Positions 22,311-35,000 of a stretch of DNA of 64,000 nt are shown piece by piece (the stretch's first letter is position 1; every line of letters begins with the position of its first letter). The DNA is from Bullera alba. Its lineage: Eukaryota > Basidiomycota > Tremellomycetes > Tremellales > Bulleraceae. The position numbers were made by a program, and so were the translations under genes. Under the pieces are notes generated by a model that was not told the DNA's origin, did no database searches, and saw only the letters and a list, made by a program, of their open reading frames with translations. The DNA is taken from contig BCIX01000006.1 in assembly GCA_001600095.1 (NCBI GenBank), positions 1,116,001 through 1,180,000 of the forward strand, read 5' to 3'.

Positions 22311-23028
22311 TTACCGTCCTGGACTTTCCTCCCATGTCGACTCGTAACTCGGGGGCAGGCCGCCTGCCCGGTGGGCATCTGATCCCTCTGAGGCCCCCAT
22401 GCCATAAGCTGAGGGGTAGTAAGAGCCCCTGGCAGCCTCCAAGTCGGCGACATCCCTCGTAGTAGCTCGTGATGATGGTCTAGTAGGGATGAACGGTGTG
22501 ATAGTAGGAGCGGTGGACATGGGCGTTTGAACTGGTGCAGAACCTCGACCGCGTGGTTGATTCTGGAGAAGGGGATTGAGAGCTAGAAGGGGGTTTGGCG
22601 AGGGTGGTTGATATTGCTGAACGGGATAGTAGCTCTGCGGAGGGGGTTGAGCTTGGGGTCCAGACGTTTGGTAGTCTAGTTCCAAACGATCAGCATCCTC
22701 CACGCTAGCCCAAGGTGTCCGGGGAGAAGGACTCACTGTATCCTTGACGGGGGAAAGTCGAGCCGGGCGCCCCGGACATCGGCGTACCTGATGTCAAAGC
22801 TGGAGGATAGAATGGTCCAGGTAGCACAGTGCCATTCAGCCCTCCAGGTCGATCCACCTCGAAGCGCGTCGGACCAACTCGTCCACCATTACGCCGCTCG
22901 AAACTGCTGAAGCCGAATGTGTGGCCGCATCGGTGGAGAGCAGTAATTATGGCCCCGATGATGACTAGACTGCCCACGACGGCGAACGGGATGATGAAGG
23001 CCTTGGGCGGTCCAAAGCCGCTCGACAT
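22311..23028 (-). CDS. Single-pass membrane protein with LPPSYES tail (fourth of four)
   Basis: Starts MSSGFGPPKAFIIPFAVVGS at 23028, so the transmembrane helix (AFIIPFAVVGSLVIIGAIIT) follows directly after the start and the outer part is only a few residues. The long Pro/Gln-rich tail (PPPQSYYPVQQYQPPSPNP) includes the C-terminal PY motif GLPPSYESTWEESPGR, with the stop at 22311. One intron lies near 22677-22737 (GTGAGT donor, CTAG acceptor). The tail resembles fungal arrestin-related or Rsp5-binding scaffolds only in having PY motifs. Two exons with clean junctions make the model solid; the function is unknown. Confidence 0.75.
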
Positions 23029-24224
23029 GTTGAATCAATTGTTGGACAAGGTCTCTGCTTTGGGGTGGAGGTGATAGGGGTGGTCGGTGGAAGTGATGAT
23101 GTCTCCTCAGATAGCTGGGACTGCGGATCTGGGGATCAAGCTGTATGCGTATTGCGTAGATAAGGCAGCAATGGGATTGTCCGCAGACCGCAGGAGTAGT
23201 GAGGGTGGACCGGATCCCTGATGGTAAGCTGGCAAGTCAATGTACGTAGTGGGGTGGGTCCGTTATGATGGCGAGGTAAGGATGTGTGACACGATCAATC
23301 AGGATCTTTGTTCCGCATATGTATGAACGTCGCCACTGCTGACGATCCGACGATCACTGCTTCGCTCTCCGCGCACTTACCCTTGACGACGGTGCGAAGG
23401 CGCGAAGGACCTTTGACGGACCTGGTTGCGGTGCTACAGGGGTGATAGAGCCGGATACAGAGATACCCGGTTGATCTTCTCACCGCCCAGGAGGCCGATC
23501 ATCTCGGGTTAGCTCACCAGAGCTCAGCACCGCTCAGCTTGGCTCCTGTGCACACAGCAGCACTTCGTCAGAGAGATAAGGAGTACGACTATCGAGTTCC
23601 GACGGACACAGCAAAGAGCCGACAGTTCAAAGTCAACCAATGAGATGCTGGGAATCGTGATAGTCACTTTGTCCGAACAGGAGCCGCCGAGCCGACCATC
23701 CGTAAAGTCCGTCACCATGTCGTCATAGATCTCGCGGCACAGCCGGAACTGAGCCTCTGAGGTGGCTTCCAAGGTGACTCTCAACTCTCAATAGCCCTCA
23801 CTGGAGTGGACGCTGAGAGGATATGTGAGGCTAGATGATCACCAACTCCAAGACGGCCGAGTCGCCCAAAAGTCACAGCTCCCCGATCGGCAGTGCCGAC
23901 ATCCTCGGTCGAGGCGGTCACTACCCCGGCATGACGGCTTGCAAGCTGCTTCACCTCATCCAGCACTACATCCTACGACAAGCGCAGTCTTTATGTTGTA
24001 TCTCCGCCTAAGCGTAACGATCTGAATGTTGCTTGATCCCACTTCGACCTCGGCGCTCATCTGGCATCCAACCTCGAGCGACTGCGACAATCTCCTGCCC
24101 AACTTGCTCGCCCATCATGGCTTCTTACACATAGATGCAGCCTTACTTCAGGCGATCTTTGGACAGGGGGTCTTTCGGACCATTTCGATGGGTTGACCCT
24201 ACAGGACAAGCCTGTATCCCACCT
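23029..24224 (-). other. Gene-poor region with a possibly decayed minus-strand locus
   Basis: Two protein-like stretches are read on the minus strand: VVLDEVKQLASRHAGVV (about 23.9 kb, preceded in another frame by a frame starting MSAEVEVGSSNIQIVTLRRR) and AQFRLCREIYDDMVTDF (about 23.7 kb). I could not join them into one open frame with consensus introns, and frame changes and stops interrupt them. This could be a pseudogene, a gene with unusual introns, or chance. I do not recognise the family. Confidence 0.25.
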
Positions 24225-25767
24225 TCACCCTGCATCTAAATTGACATCAGCTCCGCTTCCCCATGTCAAGCGTGCTCCACTTGATGGAAATAACAGTAGT
24301 CCGCACCCCGCAAAGAAGGTCCTGATAGTATGTGCGATGTCGCCTGAAGCACTCACGAAGAAAGGCCATCCCTGTCCGAATTTCCGGTATGGCGCCTGGA
24401 GTCCAGCCTGAGTGATGAGATCGATGTGTGTCGGAGACAGAGGTTCGATAAGGCTATCCTGGAGAAACGGGGCCTGCTGGGAGATCATGCGATCGACCTT
24501 TCCAGTGGTTCTGAGTCCCTAGTCAGCGATCGTCTTCCGCCAAGCCTCATCAACAGCTCGATAGAGGATGAGCGGACCTTCACGTCTGCCCTCGTTCGCC
24601 CAAATATTCGTACCCTCCGAGGGTTTCCTCATCCTGCTGGATCACTCGTCCGGAAGCACTCACGTCAATACCACCCCTTGGGACACCTGCTGCGCCCACA
24701 TCAACAGGATCTGCCCTGCTGTCTCCTCAGCTCCCATCTTCAATGCAGACCAGGATTGCGTCGGCTCCACCGCCCTTGCCTTGATGACCTCAGCAACAGC
24801 CTCGTCCACTGGTCCGCCGATGTGCCTGGTGATCGACATCAACGGCGCATAACACTCAATGACGATGTTGTGCTCCTTGCAGAGGGGCAGCAGAGCTGGG
24901 AGGTAGTGAGCGAGAGAATATGGATGGAACTCGATCTGATTCACTGCCGGCACGATCTGAATCAAGTCAGCGACTCAGCATGCAAAGACCACTGTTCTAC
25001 ACAATGTACACTTACCTCGCAATTGTCAATGATCGCCTGGAGCGACTTCGTACTGAAGTTGGAGACGCCGATCGACTTTGCTAATCCCTCCCTTCTGATC
25101 CGCTCCATCTGTCGCCATGCCACAGTCACATCCGCCTGGACGAGAATGTCCGCGTGAAGCTGATTTGAGTGAGCACGGTTCGCTCCATCTGCACCTCACT
25201 CACCAGATACAGATCAACATAGCCGACTCCCAGCTATAACATCATCAACCACCAGTCTGCCGTATCCTTTCGGACTGGGATCCGCTTACATCGCTCAGGC
25301 ATTGGTCCAAGAAGGTCCTAGCGTCGAACGATTCTGGGTCTGCGTGGAAGTCTCCCCCTTTGCTTGTGATGAAGAGATCCTCTCGGCTGAGCTTCACTGG
25401 TACGTCCTCAGCGCTACCATGCTCAGAATCCGGAAGTGAACTTGTATTCTTGGACGAAGAGATCGCTTGGGATATCGCTGCGCCGGTGTGTTGCTGATTC
25501 TTGTACCACCATGCGCAATCGAGGTGTCGAAGTCCGACACCGAGGGCCTGAGTAACGACGGCACTACAATCCCCAAAGGCTTGGCTGGTGCCTATACCGG
25601 ATGAGAATGAGCCATCCAGATCAGCTCTTTCTCAGAGACGATATCCAGCCAAGACGTGCCCCACTTGACTGTTTTACCGGGTAACTGAGAGGGGACTCAC
25701 CTGTTCCGAAACCAAGGATCGGGATTGAGTTCCCGTCGTTCAGCTTGATACTCCTCACAGTGGACAT
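24225..25767 (-). CDS. Aldo-keto reductase
   Basis: NAD(P)H-dependent carbonyl reductase of the AKR superfamily with a TIM-barrel fold. Starts MSTVRSIKLNDGNSIPILGF at 25767. The catalytic tetrad can be followed: Asp and Tyr in RHLDCAWWYKN, Lys in LFITSKGG, and His in LYL-LHADI after an intron. Further family motifs are KSIGVSNFSTKSLQAI, VPAVNQIEFHPY and IVIECYAPL. The last part (GKVDRMISQQAPFLQDSLIE, then GLQAPYRKFGQGWPFF) follows an intron near 24.5 kb. The end is uncertain: read-through gives a stop at 24225, while use of the GTGAGT after WPFF would move it to about 24.14 kb. The substrate is unknown. Confidence 0.85.
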
Positions 25768-26093
25768 CTTGGTTGTCAGTCAATGATATTCTGAGAGCGA
25801 CACATCATCGGGGGGAACAGTCAAGATGTCCCAAGGGTCTCCCCAAATCTAAATGTAGCTCAACCCAACACACACTTCCCCCTCTCAGCCACGCGCGTTG
25901 GTCGCGGTGTTCTCAAGTACAAGTAGTTAGGGTAGCTCATCCCCTGCGGATGTTACATAGTACATACATGATGATGTGATCGCAATGTCCAGATGCTCTT
26001 CTGTGATGCTATTGTCGATTATCTACAACACTTCTTCGCTTCGTACTGTGCTTTCAGCGAGCGGTGTCGCTGTTTTACTACTCTCGATGACCT
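25768..26093. other. Spacer between AKR and RAD9 genes
   Basis: A 326-bp gap holding the AKR promoter side and the RAD9 3' flank, both minus strand. No further feature is seen. Confidence 0.4.
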
Positions 26094-28280
26094 TCATCTT
26101 CCCCTGCTGCCACTAGGGTCATCACTCGGCTTGCTGCGTTTCGAGCGAGTCGATACCATGTCATCCTCGTCCGGGAAGAACGAGGGGAACTACGGTCATC
26201 AGCAAGCAGCTCATCACGCGAGCCTGGTCAAATCGGTAGCTGCTCACTTCTTTATCTGGCTGTGTATCATCCAGCTCATCTTCATCCATCTCCTCGTCGA
26301 TTCCCTCTGCTGGTTCCTCCTCCGCCCTCTGATCCTCCTCTATCGTCTCTTCGACTTTACTGAAGCCACCTCCATTTTGACCTTGGTCATCTCCGCCACC
26401 ACCAAACAACGAGCCGTTGCCTTCTGGGAGGTTGAACGAGTCTTGCATGATCCCATCGTCCCTGTCGGGTCTGCCACCCCCGCTCTCCGCTTCCGCCGCC
26501 AATCGTCTCGCTTCCAGCTCGTCCGCCTCATCCTCATCATCTAGCGCATCTTCCAATTCACTCATTTGCCCGAATCCCGTCAGCTCCAACAATTCCTGCT
26601 GAGACAACACCCTCTGTGATGGTCCTTGGCTATTGGAGAGGAAGAGAGGTTCCTGACCATTCTGTCTTCGTTGCGATCCGGCGGCGCTGTTACTTGGTCC
26701 TTGGCCGGAACGATGTATGATGGATGTGGAGCGTGATGAGGTGTTTGCCGAAAGGTTGAGAGACGGCCGTTTTCGCTTACCAGGCCCCTGAGACTCTGCT
26801 CTCGATCTCGCCGTGCCGGATCTTGAAGCGCGGTCGTCTTGTGCATCACCGTTGTCGTCATCGTTCTCCTGTTTCGAGGGTGGAACAGAGCCTCTGCCAC
26901 TACGTCCACCGCCGCCACCACCGCCGCTTCGGCCACTGGGTGGTTGACCGGTCGGGACGACGTCACTGAATCCGGCAAAGTCGGTTGTCGCGATAGCGCA
27001 GAAGATGTCAAAGTCCCAGTCTTTCGATTCCTCCACGTCGGAGGTGAGGGTGAGGGGTTGGGTCGCCTCTGAGAAGGCGATAGTGAGGGAAATACTGAGC
27101 TGCTCGGCCAGAGTCAGAGCGGCCTGATGGGTGCGGACGGATTAGCTCACGTCAAACATACACCTGATACAAAGCATCACTCACTCTGAACTCCTTCATG
27201 GGCAGGGTCAAGTCGACTCTTTCCCCTTCGACCCAATACTCGTCGAACTCCCCGTTGTCGACTTTGATCTCCGTGCTCAGTCCACCGACTCCAGCTCCTG
27301 CTTCATAGGTCTTGACTCTGACTTCCCGCTTCGCAAACATCCAGCCTAACTGATTCTCGGTTCTAATCCCGTTCCTCTCTCCTCCGCCCGACGCACTTCC
27401 TGTCGCTATTGAGAAGTGGTCGAGCATATCTCTGAGCGCTCGAGCTGATACTGTGAACGATGAAGGGGTGGAATTAGGGTCGACTTCTGCTCGAAGAAAC
27501 TCTGATGAGGCTAGGTGTAGGGAGTGCTTCTTTGTCACACCTAAATCACCGTAAGCTATGCTCGGACCAAGGGGAATCCATTCTAGCTTACCATGCTTGC
27601 AGACTAGCTTCATGATCAGTTTCGCTTCTATGCCCGAGTTGACATCGTCCCCCATGATCTCTTGATAATCCGCTTCATCCTGCTCATCCTGGTTGGTCAA
27701 TCCGGAGGATTGTCTGTTGTTTCTCTTAGGGCGGAGTGACTGTTCAGGGTCGATGATGGTGAGATCGAGCCTTTCTACATTGTTCATCGTGGTCGCTTTG
27801 CCCAGGACTGCTAGGACAGACTACGCTCGGACGTCAGCGGAAGAAGGGCAAAGTGTAGGGAGAGGAAAGGGGTTGACCAGCCTGAGTAGACACACCTTGA
27901 CAAGCAGCAAACACTTGACACCACGCCTCTTCTGCACTTCTGTGTCTCCATGGGCTTTGTACCTGCAGAAGAAGCTACGTTTCAACTTGAACAAACAGAA
28001 GGCCGATCTGCTCGAGTTGGTCACCGCTAGTTCCCACTTCCAAGATGTCAGCTGACAGATGCACAAGCGAAGCAACGGGCAGATGACTTGGCCAAAGATC
28101 ATATAAGAGACTCACCTGATGTTGCGTGGCGTGCATGTTCAGATCATCGCCAAATTTGGAAGCGCATTGTAGCAACTTTACAAAGTCTGAAGGAAGGAAT
28201 CAGCTCATAATCGGGATATTCTTCTTCGCTCCAGCTGTGATCTCACCCTTGATGTGAGGTTCTCTGATGGATGCCTCCAT
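26094..28280 (-). CDS. RAD9: Rad9 checkpoint clamp subunit
   Basis: Subunit of the 9-1-1 (Rad9-Hus1-Rad1) sliding clamp that signals DNA damage to the ATR-type checkpoint kinase in the nucleus; the S. cerevisiae counterpart is Ddc1. Starts MEASIREPHIK at 28280. Spliced exons give LLQCASKFGDDLNMHA, then the family signature AVTNSSRSAFCLFKLKRSFF with a CRY continuation, then the PCNA-like second half (LTLPMKEFRV; LTIAFSEATQPLTL; DWDFDIFCAIATTDF). A disordered Ser/Gly/Asp-rich tail, expected for the phosphorylated Rad9 C-terminus, extends to 26094 after a last intron (branch gctgatgac). The ending DDPSGSRGR is my splice choice; unspliced reading would stop at 26161. Confidence 0.85.
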
Positions 28281-28544
28281 CTTGATAGCGAGTTACCTAT
28301 GGTCCAGTCATATGGTGGTCCTTGTGGTTCGTTGATGCAGACGAGAGATTCAAGGAAGCAAGAACATTGAGAAACTCGACGTGACTGTGAGTCACCTCCA
28401 CCGGGCGACCAAAGAGGCCACGTGGCAAATCGTCGCGTCAGCTTTCTGTGTTTGAAGTTGTCTTCACACGGTGATACAGTTGACGGCTGTTGCTGCCCTG
28501 CATTCTACGATTACAACCAAGATGCTATAGCTCCAGTACCCCAG

Positions 28545-31500
28545 CTATGCCGCGCTGACCTTTTTCTTCTTCTCCCCATCCTTCTTCTTCTTCCGCTTGA
28601 CCCTAACCACCTCTATATCTCCCGAGGCAGCCGCAACATCGGTCGGGGGCTGAGGGGCCGATCTGCTATCTTCCTCTTCGTCTAGCTTATACTCGTCGAA
28701 CCTGGCCGTACTCGATGCACGGGAAGGTTGGGCCGAAGTCAGATCAACGGCCGCCAGTCCAGACTTGACCACTGGGCTTGCTGTAGCTGAACCATTTAGC
28801 GGAGGTGGCTTGGCATCCGCGGGCATCTCGCCAGAGCGGTCCAAGTCGACTATATCGGCTTTACCCTTCTTCAGCCGACTCTTTGGCTTCTCATCTATCA
28901 CTGGTTCATCTGTCATGTCGGCGTCAGCGACATATTGATGTTCATTGAGCCGATCAATACTTACCCGGAGGCAGATCCGAGATGTCTAACCGGACTATCG
29001 GTATATCGTCTATATCATCCTCGTTTCCGTTCTTCTCGTCTTTTTCGTCGTAGAGATAGTATGGATCATCTTTGGCTCTTGCCCTTCTTTCCGCTTTCCG
29101 CTGTTACATAGATCAGCTTCAGATCATTTCAGGACCAACCAGCTGAATCTCACCTTTTCTTTCGCCTCCCTCTCCTCGGCTGTGAGTTCACCCTCTGCCT
29201 TTCTCGACTTTCCTTTACTCTTCTTCCCCTTTCGCTTCTCCCTGTCCTCAGCTTCCTGCTCCCGAATCACTCTTCTCAGCTCTTCCATTCCTTTCCCACC
29301 TCCTTCTCCTAGCTGAGTGACTTCCTCCTCTACCTCGCTCTCCTCATCGGCCAGCTCCGCGATATCACCGAAACCCCCTCCTGCGACGTATTCAGTGTCG
29401 AGGTTCAAACCGTCTGGAACTCGTATTGACGATTGAGCCTGAGCCGCCACCGCGTTGAGCTCGTACGATGTGTATAGCGGCTCGAGAAGGAACAGGGATT
29501 TGGGATAAGGTGGGTTGTCGTCCGATCCTCCATTCGGCGTGCACTCTTCGAATCCGCCCTCCAGCCCTTCAATTGCTGCTTCCTTCTTTTGGGATGATAC
29601 TGGCGCTTTGTGGTTTTTCAGGTCGGCTTCGATGAAACTGAGCAATTGGGTCGACTCCACGGCGCGTTCTTGAATCTCAATGTCGGAAGCCTTGGTGAAC
29701 GGCTGCAGGCCCTGCTTCACCGATGCCACCAAGTTCTGGAGCTCCTGATGCTTCTCCTCTGACCAGGAACTGGAAACAGCGGCGGCATGCCGGGCGAAGA
29801 TCTTGACAACGGCTTGTAGCGACAACGCCACCATCGAGGTATCTGATTGATGTAATGTGGGTGATAGAATGGCAGATATCGCACTGAGAGGCGACGAAAG
29901 TTCACTATAGGACGGTTAGCGTTGGAAAGGAATCTCTCGCTCGAAGGTGGACCGACCTGGCATATTCTCCGCAGATCCATACAGCAGCTTCCACCAACCC
30001 TGCCTCTGCACCCGACTCCCTGCTCTTCTCTATGAGATTCTCATCGTCGAGCGCTTTCTCCAAAACGTCCACCGCGAATCCTCTCACACTCCTAACCCTC
30101 CCGACGACATCCAGCAACAGACTCTTCACCTCGGCCCCCACATTGACATTGCTGACATATGCGACGTCGACAAGTACCGATACCACCCATTCAAAGTCTG
30201 AAACATTGACGTATGTGTCGAAAGAGATGACCGAAAGGATCTTCTGCGCAATCAGTAATCGATATGCTGGAGAGAGGGTTATTGAAGCCGAGGTTGTTGA
30301 TGGATCTGTTGACTGGGACCCTTTGGCAGTCTGACCTACAGCAGCGAGAGAGGCTGCCGCCGATGGGAGGGCGGTGTTGGTCGTCGGTGGGGCCAAGTGA
30401 GCTAACAGCCTGTCCACGATGGACTGCATGTTATCGCGGTCCACCTGCAGGAGTATGAGCAGTGTTCCGACCGTGGAACACTAGCTACTTACCATCGACG
30501 ATACCAGCTCAAGAGCTCGGATCCGAATAGAAACATCGGGATCGTCCAGACTTTGCAATATCTCTTCCTGGTATTCGGCGACCATTTGAGGCTGAGTTGG
30601 GATGATCTTGACCATCGCCAACAAGGCGATGTATCTGACTGCGATTGACTTGTAAGCGAGAGTTGATAATCGCCTGTGACTCAACACACGATTCTGGTCT
30701 CCTCCCTCGTCCCTCAAGTACCCTCCCAGCTTCTCCACACAAACTCTTGCTAGAGCCTCGCCCTCTGCCCGATCGGGATCGAGCATACCACCGACTATAC
30801 ACGTCCTAACACATTCGTACAGTAGCGAAATCGCCGACGTCGATGAGATGAGTGCCGTGATGGGAGGCAGCAATTTCCGCACCAACCGGGGTTCCAGCGG
30901 TGTAAGAATGGCAAACTGCTCCTTGTATCAGCATGACGAAGTGCCAGCAGGGAGTCAGGACTTACCAATTTGACGACCTTGATCAACATCCAATTGTTGC
31001 TACTCCCCGTCAAGATGCCGAAGAGGTCTGGCGCCAGTGGGAGGTAATTCTTCCCACCTTGCCGCCTAGCGAGCTCCATTACCACTCCCACCGTTGCTCC
31101 CACTACCCCTTGATCGTCATCGAGAAGCCGTTCTCTTATCCGAGGAAAGCCTTCGCGCAGTCCTTCGGGATTCGACTCCCAGCATGGCAACAGACAGAGA
31201 ATCGCTCGTTTCCGGATCCGGGCTGATGAATGCGTGAGGAGATGAAGCAGATCTGCGTGCAGCGCGACGGCGAGAGAGGGAGACAAGGTAAGAAGATGAG
31301 GAAGCGCAGATAGAGCGAGGGGCGGTAGCGGGGCGTGAGGTGATAATAGGTCCTACAGCGGTGTCAGTCACCTGGACATGGGATTGATAGTATAAGCTAG
31401 AGTACCTTCTTCATTCCGTTGATTGTCAATACAATCTCTTCTGTGTCACCAGAGAAGGCCATTGGAGATGCGAGATAGCCCAGCTCTTTCAAGCCATGTC

Positions 31501-31843
31501 AGTCTCGCAGTCATCAAGGACGATACGGCACTCACGCTTCAAGTGATACTTTGGCGAGCTCATCACTTCGACTACATGGAACGCGAACCCCGGTGGTGAT
31601 GGCAATGGATACAGCATCATGAGCTGCAAGCTAAATCAGCTCATCTACGCTCGATATAGGTGGAGCTGAACCCACGTAGCACATCTTGAGCACGCCCTCC
31701 GCTTTGAGGTTCATGTCCTTCCCCTTGAGCTCCTCCCGAATCTCCACCATGGCCTCCTGGAGGAAAGCATCTTCCTGGGCTTTTGACGACGCTTTGTGCG
31801 CCCTCAGGCCTCTGATGAGGTCCTGAAGCGTCCTCTCGAACAT
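28545..31843 (-). CDS. APL5: AP-3 adaptor complex delta subunit
   Basis: Large adaptin of the AP-3 complex, which sorts cargo from Golgi/endosome to the vacuole. The start MFERTLQDLIRGLRAHK at 31843 matches the conserved AP-3 delta N-terminus (an in-frame upstream ATG at 31981 would add 46 residues). HEAT/ARM-type helices follow (SARIRKRAILCLLPCWESNP; NNWMLIKVVKLFAILTPLEP; VRYIALLAMVKIIPTQPQMV; EYQEEILQSLDDPDVSIRIR). A charged hinge has an acidic and Lys-rich part (DPYYLYDEKDEKNG, DDIDDIPIVRLDISDL), and the protein ends in VKRKKKKDGEKKKKVSAA at 28545. At least seven short introns are present. It is divergent from MMS19 with 243 bp between the starts. Confidence 0.9.
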
Positions 31844-32086
31844 GTCCGGCGGTGGTGCTCTTGGTGAATGGATGAGAATGCTGTATACATCGTCGTCACG
31901 ATCACCGCGAGCTCGAGGGACAACCGGGACGGACACCTCCGCCTGTGATCCAACGGAAGCAAAAAGTCCACCTCTGGGCACCTCTGGAGGCTCTGCTGCT
32001 GCATCATCGACCTTGCGAGCGATCCTGACTGTTCAACGACCAATCTATCATCATCGGATAGCCTTAGGACTGGGGAATCTAGCACG
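31844..32086. promoter_or_regulatory. Bidirectional promoter APL5 / MMS19
   Basis: This 243-bp gap between two divergent start codons must contain both promoters and 5' UTRs, unless the longer AP-3 start at 31981 is used, which would leave 105 bp. No TATA box is evident. Confidence 0.5.
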
Positions 32087-35000
32087 ATGGACGTACCGAG
32101 ACTGATAAGAACGCAAATTACCTCGGCGGAATTGGATCCCCCGCAGGAGTTGGTCACTGGTAAGAGTCAAGCACTCTGTCATCGTATCTGTTCTGTGCTG
32201 ATTCCACTTTACAGCGCTCAACAGCGGATCGACCCCTCTATCAGACGTAGTCAAGGGGCTCGGACAATATCTGACATCTACAGAGGACGATGTGAGGCTC
32301 AAAGGTGAGAAGAACAGAGGTGACTTGGGTGCAATCTGCTGAATACATCAAATAGGCTTGACATTCCTGTCTAATCTGGTCAGGACGATGCAACCGAATC
32401 GTATAAACCGGCCAGCAAGTGAGTGAGACGATACGATGACAGCTAACCTATCTCAGCGCAAACCTTGACTTCATTCTTCCTCTCTAAGCTGGACGACTTC
32501 GACTCCTTACCGCCAACTTTACAGGCATTGACAGTGCTATCAAAGCTGCCGACATTCGATGATGGCGCCGCGGAGGAGGTATACAGGGGGTAGGTGTCCC
32601 TCTATATAGTTACGGTTCTCGCTGACATAACGCAGGATTGTCGCTGAGGTCAAGTTGAAGTCATATGCCCAAGCAACGAGACATCTCGTCTATGTTCTCT
32701 TGGACTCGTTATTAGCTAGCCACAGGAAAGGTGAGCTTGTATCTGCCCAACCAAAGCAACGTACAGAATGCTGATCTAAATTCAGCTCTGAAGGACATGG
32801 GAGCAGACTTCCTCAATAGCTATACCCAGTTGGTAGATGGAGAAAAGGATCCCCGGAATCTGCTACTCCTATTCGCCATGGATCGAGTCATTCTACTGGA
32901 ATTCGACGTCTCAGCACATATTGAGGTGAGTTAGTACACAGCAAAGGCTTTTGAAGCTGGCTGACGCCATTTTAGGACATCTTCGACGTCACGTTCTGCT
33001 ACTTCCCTATTATGTTCAAACCACCTCCAAACGATCCCTATGGCATCACGGCCGAAGACCTAAAGGTTGCGTTGCGGCAGTGCATGTCTGCATCACCGTT
33101 GTTCGCCAAAATGGCCATTCCGCTGTTCCTAGAGAAGTTCTCCACGGCAGCAGGTACCGCGATGGTGAGTTCCTCAACCGTAATCATCAGTATCGCAGAG
33201 CTGATCTCGTCGTACAGAGAGACCTGATGCAGTCGATGGCACAATGTTTCCCTGTCTACGGTGCTGCAGCTGTTGGGGAGCGAAGCAAGGAACTCTGGGA
33301 AGGTATTAAGACAGAGGTGGGTGCTGAGTTGACCCATGTGAGTGGCTCGCTGACTTGTCCAGATCATGTATTCGTCCGATACGACAATAGAAGCTGCCGC
33401 CTTATCCGCATTGGAAAGTCTGATCAGGACAATGTATCCCACGAAAGCGGATACTCCATCGGGACTGGCGCAGGATATCATCAAGGAGTGCCTGGAGATC
33501 CTGCAAGAGGAGAAAGCGACGTCTCTTGCTGCAACAAAGGTGCTGGCAGCTCTGATACGTGCATCGCGTATGTCCACGGCCATCTTCTCGACTCCCCGAG
33601 CTGATGATCTGCATAATAGCCTCGGCGGGCCCATTTGCAATCTCTCAGGCCTTGCCCCAGCTCTTCCGACAATTCGATCGTCCAGTCCTCCCAACCCACC
33701 GCTCCGCCATCATAGGCGCGATTGGCGCCCTGGTCATGGCAGCGAGCACGGTCTACGCAAAACCCGAATCTGGCCGGCGATTCGACGATGAGAAGAGTCT
33801 CGAGTCTTGCAGGGGAAGCTTGATGGACGTCATGCGAGAGGGTCTTCGGACGGACGATCTGAGGAACTGGGGTATCCTAGGCAGTGTTGCCATGATTGAA
33901 ATCCCAGGATTCCTCTCAGCGTCGGAGGCGGAAGATCTGATCAAGGGCATGAACGAGATTTTGATCCACGACGACGATGAGCAGAACAGGTGCGTAGAAG
34001 TCTACCATATGCGAAATCCATACTTATCATCATCCAGATCCGCCGTGATCAAAGGCCTAACAGCCGTTTCTGCCCGGAATGCTCAAGTCATCGATGCTGT
34101 TACCCTACCACTTCTCTTCCACAACCTACCGGACCAAGCTCCATCGATATCAGCTGTCAAGGAGCGAGAATCGTATCGGCGGATATTGAACTCGCTCTCC
34201 CAGCTGTGCATCCAGCCATCACTGTTCGAGACGTTGGTTATCCGCGTGACCACCAAGCTCGAACTATTATCGCAAGCCCCGACGCAGTCAACCACCGATG
34301 TAGACATGTCAACGGGCGATGGCGCAGATGTGGACGACCGAGAGTGCAATGTCGCTTTCGCCTACGATCTGCTACAGTGCTTGGCCACGGTATTGGATAG
34401 CAAGATCAAGGAAAAGCACGTCGACGTCGTCAAATACTTCGACAAGATCATCCCTCGGCTTTACAGCCTCGTCATCTCTGCTGCGGGTCTCAAGAACAGT
34501 GGGCGGGCGCCATTCTTCCAGGATCGGCGGTTGCTTAGCATCATTGGGCGTATCACCGAGACTCTGATGTGGGAGCTAAGCGCAGAGTGAGTCTGACTTG
34601 GGGACCAATGGGCTACTCGCTGACTCTTGCAGCCGCCAAGCGAAGCAGTTGGGTTCTGTCTATGATGCCTTCGAAAAGGGTCAGATGAGTGGTATCGTTC
34701 ACGATCCATCGGCTATCGCTTCTCAATCCGCTTCACCCCTACGCGTATGTCAAGTCCACTCAGCATCAAGAAATATCAGCTCACCCTTTGTAGCCCGACG
34801 CCTCTACGTCGGAGCGGAATCTGATAGCTGTCTACTCGTCCACGATACAAGCCATCAAGCCGGACGTGAGTATAACTTCGTCGCTGCTGCTGCCGAAGTT
34901 TCGCTTGGCTCATGACAACTACAGTGTGCCGATCCAGCTCCATCCGCTGAAGCGTTCCTGTCGAGCAAGATACACTGGGCTATCCACGTAGCCAGAGACG

